Below, one piece after another: positions 57,848-64,000 of a stretch of DNA of 64,000 nt. The notes below the pieces were generated by a model, which searched no databases, was not told where the DNA came from, and worked only from the letters and a program-made list of their open reading frames with translations. Source of the DNA: Desulforadius tongensis. Lineage in GTDB: Bacteria; Bacillota; Desulfotomaculia; Desulfotomaculales; Desulfohalotomaculaceae. The translations under genes and the position numbers were made by a program. The stretch's first letter is position 1. Every line of letters begins with the position of its first letter. The stretch covers positions 45,981-109,980 of the forward strand of contig NZ_JAFBCW010000005.1 of NCBI RefSeq assembly GCF_016907915.1, in the 5' to 3' direction.

Positions 57848-60228
57848 AAAATACTATCAGCTTATGCATTATAGCTAAAAATGAGGCCGGTTCAATAGCC
57901 CGGTGCATTACCAGTGCTCTTCCTTATGTTGATCAAGTGGTGGTGGTAGATACCGGCTCCAGCGATCAAACCCCGGAAATTGCCCGGGAATTAGGGGCCG
58001 AGGTATGGAATTTTGCCTGGAACAATGATTTCAGCGCTGCCCGTAATTACTCCTTGGAAAAAGCCGCGGGAGAGTGGATTTTATACATGGATTGCGACGA
58101 AGAAGTGGAGCCAGGGAGCGGGGGGATTTTACGTGCAGCCGTGCAGACAGAGGACTACGATGCATATTTTATCAATGTTAAAAACATCCTCGGGCAGGGC
58201 CATGAAGTAACCTTTCACTCTATCAGGCTGTTTAGAAATTTGCCCCGGTTTAGCTTTGAAGGCCAAATACATGAACAAATTTCATATTCTATTATTGCTC
58301 ACTCGGGCAGAAACAGGATTGGCAGTATTAACTTTACCTTAATACACCACGGTTATAATCCGGAACAGGTGAACATTAATGCCAAAATACAAAGAAATAT
58401 CATGCTGCTGGAAGAACAGAGCAAAACCGGCCGGGAGGACGGCTTTTTCTTTTATAACCTGGGCATTGAGTATGTGCGGCAGGGACAGTTTCAGTTGGCA
58501 CTGGAAAAATTCATGGCCTCTTTAAAGAAAAGCCCCATTAACTGCGGTTATGCACCGGTGCTGGCCAATAAAACGGTGGTCTGTTTAATTGAACTGGGAA
58601 GATATCGGGATGCCCTGGAACAACTGCGTTACTTTCAAAGCCTGTTTCCCCGTTACAGCGACCTGTACCTTTTGGAGGCTGCCTGCCATATTCGCTGCGG
58701 TCGTTACTCTTTAGCCGCCGGCGGGATAGAGAAAGCAAAAAAGGTTTCCGCCGATAATTTTAAATACCCGGTGGAGGGGAAAATTTTTGGCCGGGCACCG
58801 GAAGAAATACTGGATTGGATAAAGCCTTTCCAGGTTTGGAAAAGCAAAAGATTTCAGATTACCGTTTGTATTCTGGCCCGGGGTGAAGAAAAAAATATTG
58901 CCCGCTGTATTCAAAGTGTGGGAGAGCTGGCGGACAGCGTTATTCTTGTTACCCCGGGGTGTAGTGACCATACCCTGGCCACAGCCTACCAAATGGGGGC
59001 TAAAATATACAGGTTGAAATTGGAAAACAGCCTGGCCAAATTAAGAAACTTTGCCCTGCAGCAGGCTGCCGGTGACTGGGTACTGTTTATTAATGGCAAT
59101 GAAGAACTAAACCGGCAGGATATTCCTGGGCTGGTGGGAGGATTGAATCAATCGAGGGCAAAGGCGCATTATGTTAGACTGCGAACATTTTATAACCCCA
59201 ATAATCAACTGGTATACCAGGACCGGGCTAACTGCAGAATTATCAGCAATGAAAAAGATTTTTTTTACAGTTCATCCCTGGTGGAGGATATCGAACAATC
59301 GGTACAAAAAAAATACGGGGCTGCCGGTATTGGCTGTTTGCCCGTGACAGTATTTCATTACAGCACCGGTTTTAAATCAGAATTTAGAAAGGTGGATTTT
59401 AAAAGAAATGCGGCGTTAATTACCGCCGACTTTGCGAAAATTGGCAAAAATGCTCTGTTTTATAAAACCATGGGATATGAATTTTTGAAAGTGGAAAGGT
59501 ATAAAGCTGCCTTTGGCCACTTTAACCGGGCGATAAAAATTACCGGTTTTGATGCTCCGGCCGATTGCTGGTATTATGCCATTTACTGCCTGCTGAAGCT
59601 GAAAAGATTTGACGAAGCATTGGTGCTTTGTGAAAGAGCCCGGGATTTATACCCTGATTATACCGATATAATCTACCTGCAGGGCTGCTGCAGTTTAAAT
59701 TTGGGATATTTACAGCAGGCCGCGCAGTGTTACAACCGGTGTATTCAAATGGGAGAGGCGGCCTGGGAAAAGTATACCGTTCATTCCGGTGTTGGTACTT
59801 ACCTGCCCCGCTGCGGTTTGGCCGAGGTATATTTAAAACAGGGTCAGATAACCAGCTGTTTAAATAATTATAAAATTGCTGCCGGTTATCCAGAGGCAGT
59901 TTGCCGTGCCGTTCCTTCTCTGACCAGGTGTATAATAATGAATTTCGGTCCGGGCAGGGTACTGCCGTATTTAAGGGACAACGGGCTGGACAGCTGCCGG
60001 CATTTGTGCACTGCCGCCGTTGAGACCGCCAAGAGCGGCTGCCTGATGGAAAGCCTGGAACTGTGGCAGGCAGCCCTTGACAAAATGAAGAAATTAAATG
60101 ATTTAAGTCAGTACCCGCTGATCAGCTCTACCATGTTCCAAATTTTGGGCGGTATTTACGCTGAGGCAGTGGAGCATAACCCCAACAATGCTCATCTGCA
60201 GGCTATTGCTCCCTTTTTTAAAGGCTAG
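57844..60228 (+). CDS. Double GT2/TPR protein with a degenerate second GT domain
   Basis: A 794-residue protein starting with GTG at 57844 that overlaps the previous stop. The first GT domain is intact: ISLCIIAKNEAGSIARCITS, VVDTGSSDQTPEIA, NDFSAARNYSLEKAAGEWIL and YMDCDEEVE, followed by RLFRN, HEQISYS and HHGY. TPRs follow. A second GT-like domain begins near residue 340 (FQITVCILARGEEKNIARCI), but VDTGSTD is replaced by VTPGCSDHT and the DxD by INGNEE, so metal and nucleotide binding is probably lost. TPRs complete the protein. The second half may serve as a structural or acceptor-binding module. Confidence 0.86.
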   Translation: MKNTISLCIIAKNEAGSIARCITSALPYVDQVVVVDTGSSDQTPEIARELGAEVWNFAWNNDFSAARNYSLEKAAGEWILYMDCDEEVEPGSGGILRAAVQTEDYDAYFINVKNILGQGHEVTFHSIRLFRNLPRFSFEGQIHEQISYSIIAHSGRNRIGSINFTLIHHGYNPEQVNINAKIQRNIMLLEEQSKTGREDGFFFYNLGIEYVRQGQFQLALEKFMASLKKSPINCGYAPVLANKTVVCLIELGRYRDALEQLRYFQSLFPRYSDLYLLEAACHIRCGRYSLAAGGIEKAKKVSADNFKYPVEGKIFGRAPEEILDWIKPFQVWKSKRFQITVCILARGEEKNIARCIQSVGELADSVILVTPGCSDHTLATAYQMGAKIYRLKLENSLAKLRNFALQQAAGDWVLFINGNEELNRQDIPGLVGGLNQSRAKAHYVRLRTFYNPNNQLVYQDRANCRIISNEKDFFYSSSLVEDIEQSVQKKYGAAGIGCLPVTVFHYSTGFKSEFRKVDFKRNAALITADFAKIGKNALFYKTMGYEFLKVERYKAAFGHFNRAIKITGFDAPADCWYYAIYCLLKLKRFDEALVLCERARDLYPDYTDIIYLQGCCSLNLGYLQQAAQCYNRCIQMGEAAWEKYTVHSGVGTYLPRCGLAEVYLKQGQITSCLNNYKIAAGYPEAVCRAVPSLTRCIIMNFGPGRVLPYLRDNGLDSCRHLCTAAVETAKSGCLMESLELWQAALDKMKKLNDLSQYPLISSTMFQILGGIYAEAVEHNPNNAHLQAIAPFFKG

Positions 60229-60255
60229 ATATTCATGCCATAAATGGCACCAACA

Positions 60256-60297
60256 GGTAATGAAAAGCCCCGGCAAATGCCGGGGCTTTTCATTACC
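60256..60297. terminator. Perfect bidirectional terminator
   Basis: A 19-base-pair perfect stem (GGTAATGAAAAGCCCCGGC and its complement) with an AAAT loop separates the convergent genes ending at 60228 (+) and 60311 (-). The A/T part of the stem supplies a short T tract on both strands. Confidence 0.88.
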
Positions 60298-60310
60298 CGG
60301 TGTGCTGCTT

Positions 60311-61474
60311 CTAGCGGCATGGTAAACCATCTGCTGCCTGTTTAGTCAGCAAAAGCATTACTTCTACCAGGTTGATGTATAAATCCTCATCCGGTGTTTT
60401 CTGAAGTTGGGTAAAGACGGTATCTAATACCGGAAAGGCCTGTGAGGTTAAACCTTTTTTAATTAAGATTGCACTGTAATAAATTAGGTTCCGGGTAAGA
60501 ATATGGATAAATTTTTGCGGTTTTTCATCTGCTATACCGCAAACAGAAAAATACCGCTGGGGTGGTGGGCCCATGGCAATGCATTTATTCATACAGTCCA
60601 AAGCTCGGTGGTATTTTCCCAGCTCAAAGTATAATAAACCTTTTAAATACATCAAATCTGTATAGTCGGGATAAACCGGCAGGTAGCGGTTAAGTAAACT
60701 TAACCCCTCTTGATACCGGCCGAGGCTTATAAAACAATAGGCCATGGCCCTGAGCATTGCCGGTACATAGTTTGCATCCAATGAACTTTTGTCCAGGGAC
60801 TCTGTGTAATATTCCAGGGCTTTTTGATAATTGCCCATTCTTTGCTGTTCAACCCCTAAATAAAAGGCAATAAACCCTGAATTACCGTATTCCTGCCGTG
60901 CTTTTTCCAGAAGCCTTATGTTGCGTTCTATTTTGTTTTTAGATTCAATCGTGTTTTTTTCATAACCATAGTGGTATACCGTAACATCGGCCAGCCCGAT
61001 TCTGGCAGGGGAAATATGGCGCAGTACCGAGGGCAGTATCTGTTCATGAATTCTGCATTCAAAGCGGAAGAGGGGATTATTTCTAAATAATCTAAAGGCT
61101 AAAAAGCTGGTGCTGGGCCGGTTGTTAAAAATGTTAATAAACTGCAGCCAGTAGGCATCATAGTTATCGTCGTTTACCAGTTTTTTAAGGGTCGGTGCTG
61201 TTGCGGAGTCCAGTTCTTCGTCACAATCCAAAAAGAGTATCCAGTCACCGGTGGCATATTCCAGTGATATATTTCTGGCCTGGCTGAAGTCATCCTGCCA
61301 GGTAATTTTATATACTTCTGCTCCCAGTTCTTTGGCAATGTCCACCGTTTTATCGGTGGAACCGGTATCCACCACCACAATTTGATCTACAAATGGTTTA
61401 GCGCTGTTGATACAGCGGGCAATTTGCTTTTCTTCATCTTTAGCAATGATACACAGGCTGATAGAGCAGGGCAA
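60311..61474 (-). CDS. GT2 glycosyltransferase with short TPR region (SunS-like)
   Basis: A 387-residue minus-strand protein with a TTG start about 9 bases after AAAGGGGG. GT domain: ISLCIIAKDEEKQIARCINS, VVDTGSTDKTVDIAKELG, DDFSQARNISLEYATGDWIL, FLDCDEELD, FRLFRNN, CRIHEQILPS and VYHYGY with KIERNIRLL. TPR repeats from about 200 (YQKALEYYTESLDKSSL, PDYTDLMYLKGLLYFELGKY). Its size is close to SunS itself. It starts one base after the stop of the upstream GT gene at 61476-63452, so the two form a minus-strand operon. Confidence 0.88.
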   Translation of the reverse strand: MPCSISLCIIAKDEEKQIARCINSAKPFVDQIVVVDTGSTDKTVDIAKELGAEVYKITWQDDFSQARNISLEYATGDWILFLDCDEELDSATAPTLKKLVNDDNYDAYWLQFINIFNNRPSTSFLAFRLFRNNPLFRFECRIHEQILPSVLRHISPARIGLADVTVYHYGYEKNTIESKNKIERNIRLLEKARQEYGNSGFIAFYLGVEQQRMGNYQKALEYYTESLDKSSLDANYVPAMLRAMAYCFISLGRYQEGLSLLNRYLPVYPDYTDLMYLKGLLYFELGKYHRALDCMNKCIAMGPPPQRYFSVCGIADEKPQKFIHILTRNLIYYSAILIKKGLTSQAFPVLDTVFTQLQKTPDEDLYINLVEVMLLLTKQAADGLPCR

Positions 61475-61475
61475 A

Positions 61476-63452
61476 TCAGTGTACCCCCTTTAAACTGATG
61501 CTGTTGATCCTTTCTTTTTGGATGGCAATTAAATATTTATTTAACTCTTCACTGCCGGGGTAGAGTTTTAATGCCTCAAGAACAATTTTTAACGTTTGCT
61601 GCAGGTAAATATCCTTTAATAATTTGCGGTAGGGTTTTGATTCCGGGTGGGCAGTTAAGGCTTTGTTAAGCATATGGTGGGCAGTATTTAGTTCGTGATG
61701 GTAAGAAAAATACCATGCTAAAACATAGTAATAATCTGCTTTATGACAGCCCTTTTTTATTTCCTGCAGGGCCAGTTTGGCCAGCAGTTCTATTCTTTCA
61801 CCTGTTACCGGCCAGGTGATTAAATACTTAATCATATCCATTGGTGCGGCTGTTCCGCACAGGTTAAGGATCTTTAAGATTAGTCCCGGTTGTTTATAGG
61901 AAAGGATTTTATCGATTATCTGCCTGAAATGGTGTGAGTGAAGAGAAACTTTACCGCCGGAAGAAGGCCGATTGAATAAAATATTATTGATATATTTAAA
62001 GGTTTGGTATAAATCACGGTCTTGAAATTCGCTTGGTTGAATGTACATAGAGGCGTCTGCAGCAGGAGTAGAAAACCAGTGGGCGAAAATTAATTCCTGC
62101 CGGGCAGTTTGATTTGTGCCGGCACGATTATTGATTTGCTTTAATACTTGGATAGCTTCGCTGCAGCGGCCTAATTTTATTAAAGCCAAACCTTTAAGAT
62201 AGCATACATCCTCCAGTTTATCGGAGAGCTGGTTTAACAATTTGAGAGACAAATTGTACTCTTCAACTGCATTTAGCAGCCGGGCTAACAGCAGTTTTTT
62301 CTCTGTTTTATCCCCTTGTTTTACCGTTTCACTTAAAGTATTGAGCAGCTGCTCTTTGTCTTTAAGATGTGTTTTCAGTAATTGAGCCAGCGTAATGTAA
62401 TTTCTTAGATCATCATTTTTAAGTTTCAGCCCCTGAATTTGATATTCAATTGCCTTTTCCAGTTTTCCCTGCTTTTTATATATTTGCGCCAGCTGGAATA
62501 AGGGAGAGAAACTGCCGCTTCCTGTTCTGGTAGTATACCTACCGGTGTACTTTTCTCCCAGGCGCAGGCACTGCTGATAACAAAGTTTGCCCCTTTCCAG
62601 GTGACCTAACCGGGTATAAAATTCTCCCTCTAAAAAGTGAATATCCACATAATCTGGGTATAATGTTTTACATATTTCAATAAGCCTTGCCGCTTCAAAC
62701 CAATTACCCAGCTGTAAGAGACAGCTTATGTAGGCTATAAACACACTGGGGGCGTAGGTTGCTTTTAAATTAATATTTTTTAAGGCTTTACCGTAGTGAA
62801 GGGTGGCCCCTGTCAAATCGTTAAGGTTAATTAAGCAGTTGCCCATATTGTAAAGATGAAAGGGGTCATCGGGATGTTCGGCCAGCATTTTTTTAATAAT
62901 GCGGTAATTTCTCTCACCTTTGTTTTTAGCAGCGTATTCAGAGGCCAGGTAACCGTAGTGGAAAATACTGATACCCGAATTTGTAACTACATTTTTTTCG
63001 TTGGCGGCTAAAATGGTATTTAATATTTGCTCGTGCAGTCTGCCTTCAAAGCGGTATTCCGGTTTGTTTCTAAACATGCGCACGTTGATATGTCTTAATG
63101 AAGTATTGCCGTCATTTAGATTGTTGATTACAAAGTAATAACCTTCCACACCGGGATTGTTGGCCAGCGTCCGAAAACGCTGGCTGCAGTGGGGTTCCAG
63201 CTCTTCGTCGGCATCTAAATAAAAAATCCAGTCACCGCTGGCGTTGGAAATGCTGAAATTACGCGCCGCTGCAAAGTCGTCATTCCACCGGTAGTGAAAT
63301 ACTTTAGCGCCGAACTGCTTTGCTATGTTTACGGTATTGTCATTGGAACCGGTATCCACAATGATAATTTCATCCACGCAGTCTTTTACGCTGTTCAGGC
63401 ATCTTTTCAAGCAGTGTTCTTCGTTTTTAACGATCATGCACAATGAAATCAT
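61476..63452 (-). CDS. GT2 glycosyltransferase with TPR repeats (SunS-like)
   Basis: A 658-residue minus-strand protein with an ATG 6 bases after GGGAGG. GT domain about 1-190: MISLCMIVKNEEHCLKRCLN, VDTGSNDNTVNIAKQFG, DDFAAARNFSISNASGDWIF, YLDADEELE, NVRMFRNKPEYRFEGRLHEQ and FHYGY. The rest is TPR-like (YRIIKKMLAEHPDDPFHLYN onward). All catalytic motifs are intact. It lies downstream of the GLEEIK-repeat gene on the same strand, separated by a terminator. Confidence 0.88.
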   Translation of the reverse strand: MISLCMIVKNEEHCLKRCLNSVKDCVDEIIIVDTGSNDNTVNIAKQFGAKVFHYRWNDDFAAARNFSISNASGDWIFYLDADEELEPHCSQRFRTLANNPGVEGYYFVINNLNDGNTSLRHINVRMFRNKPEYRFEGRLHEQILNTILAANEKNVVTNSGISIFHYGYLASEYAAKNKGERNYRIIKKMLAEHPDDPFHLYNMGNCLINLNDLTGATLHYGKALKNINLKATYAPSVFIAYISCLLQLGNWFEAARLIEICKTLYPDYVDIHFLEGEFYTRLGHLERGKLCYQQCLRLGEKYTGRYTTRTGSGSFSPLFQLAQIYKKQGKLEKAIEYQIQGLKLKNDDLRNYITLAQLLKTHLKDKEQLLNTLSETVKQGDKTEKKLLLARLLNAVEEYNLSLKLLNQLSDKLEDVCYLKGLALIKLGRCSEAIQVLKQINNRAGTNQTARQELIFAHWFSTPAADASMYIQPSEFQDRDLYQTFKYINNILFNRPSSGGKVSLHSHHFRQIIDKILSYKQPGLILKILNLCGTAAPMDMIKYLITWPVTGERIELLAKLALQEIKKGCHKADYYYVLAWYFSYHHELNTAHHMLNKALTAHPESKPYRKLLKDIYLQQTLKIVLEALKLYPGSEELNKYLIAIQKERINSISLKGVH

Positions 63453-63473
63453 ATTCGGCCTCCCGAAAAATGT

Positions 63474-63506
63474 TATCTGGGGCCGGCAGCTGTATCGCCG
63501 GCCCTT
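63474..63506 (-). terminator. Terminator of the partial minus-strand gene
   Basis: On the minus strand GGGCCGGC and GCCGGCCC enclose a 9-base loop, followed by CAGATAACATTTTT. It lies between the stop at 63513 and the GT gene start at 63452. Confidence 0.7.
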
Positions 63507-63512
63507 GCTGCA

Positions 63513-64000
63513 TCAAGGGCTGGTACTGCCGCAGAATGTTGATGCCGGCAGCCACTCCCCGGATTTAAATTCCCTTTGAATTGATCCCTGACCCGATTGA
63601 ATTCCCGCGTAAACTAAAATTCCCAGGACAGTGCTCAATTGAGCTCTGATTTCTATTTCCTTCTCTTCAGAGCCAATTCCCACCTGAATGGAAGAAGCGC
63701 AGCAGGAGGGAATATCAAGTAATGCTGCTTCGGTAATTAGCTCCTTTGGACAGGAATCCAAATCAAAGATGGCAAAAGTTACGCTCTGGGGTGATAAGGT
63801 ATCATTGAGAGCTTTAAAGGTAATGTTTTGCTCGTTATTATCTTTGAAAAACGGTCCGGTGGTTAAATTGGCGCTTGGGCCGCGGAAAGCCAGCAGCTGG
63901 TTAATTTCGGATTTAATTTCTTCCAGACCGAAGGAAGGATTGAAGACAGCGCCTTGGATGGCGGAAACTTCAGATTTGATTTCTTCTAAGCCGAAGGTTT
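63513..64000 (-). CDS. GLEEIK-repeat hypothetical protein, C-terminal part (cut by window end)
   Basis: An open minus-strand frame continues past the right edge; the last 161 codons are seen, ending at 63513. The visible N-terminal part carries a repeated coiled-type motif: TFGLEEIKSEVSAIQGAVFN then SFGLEEIKSEINQLLAF, about 21 residues apart, suggesting a longer repeat array outside the window. The rest is a beta-type domain (NLTTGPFFKDNNEQNITFKA, SPQSVTFAIFDLDSC, IPSCCASSIQVGIGSEEKEI) ending STFCGSTSP. Proteins of this plan look like fibre or coat components. It is not a shadow frame: the codons run uninterrupted to the edge and no other gene is present here. Confidence 0.7.
   Translation of the reverse strand, partial: TFGLEEIKSEVSAIQGAVFNPSFGLEEIKSEINQLLAFRGPSANLTTGPFFKDNNEQNITFKALNDTLSPQSVTFAIFDLDSCPKELITEAALLDIPSCCASSIQVGIGSEEKEIEIRAQLSTVLGILVYAGIQSGQGSIQREFKSGEWLPASTFCGSTSP

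Overview
The window looks like the chromosome of an anaerobic, probably spore-forming Clostridia-type Firmicute near Desulfotomaculum/Pelotomaculum (Peptococcaceae sensu lato). This is inferred from the low-to-moderate GC content, strong Shine-Dalgarno sites with frequent GTG/TTG starts, purSQL- and hisZ-type enzymes, a group B [FeFe] hydrogenase, GatCAB, a NifV-like synthase beside a LeuCD-type hydratase, and an array of TPR glycosyltransferases. No rRNA, tRNA or CRISPR array was seen.

Layout. 1-1760: end of hpt, then guaA. 1840-2790: a small accessory patch with an IS3-type transposase remnant and a Phd/ParE-type toxin-antitoxin pair whose toxin frame is broken. 2820-3104: a guanine riboswitch followed directly by a ykkC-class (probably PRPP) aptamer and one intrinsic terminator. 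3198-16622: pbuG-purE-purB-purC-purS-purQ-purL-purF-purM-purN-purH-purD, the route from PRPP to IMP plus base uptake. 16774-24824: a TrpR-like regulator (YerC/HisR type), hisZ, and hisG-D-C-B-H-A-F-IE. 25201-26616: a stand-alone [FeFe]-hydrogenase-like protein. 26754-30978: pcrA and ligA. 31021-31365: a small thioredoxin-like protein with an in-frame UGA and a bacterial SECIS-like hairpin, a probable selenoprotein. 31476-35668: gatC-gatA-gatB and a zinc-ribbon-like unknown. 35987-38471: DUF485/ActP-type symporter genes and a tiny membrane protein. 38899-42874: a four-gene operon (NifV/Re-citrate-synthase-like enzyme, split aconitase-family hydratase, isocitrate-dehydrogenase-like enzyme).

43088-64000 is accessory in character. 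It has nine glycosyltransferase genes, most combining a SunS-like GT2 domain with TPR repeats, and some carrying two GT domains or a methyltransferase. Interspersed are repeat-rich or cysteine-rich small proteins: a DNRLRE/DUF6385-type protein, a 49-residue-repeat protein, two related LCxC proteins, and a GLEEIK-repeat protein cut by the window end. The simplest reading is a cell- or spore-surface protein glycosylation locus in which the small proteins are acceptors or structural partners. That link is inference.

Three genes (toxin, 49-aa-repeat protein, GT-methyltransferase-GT) each need one extra base in an A or T run to restore a continuous frame, and the DUF485 gene may be a fourth case. 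This points either to homopolymer errors in the sequence or to real decay or slippage.
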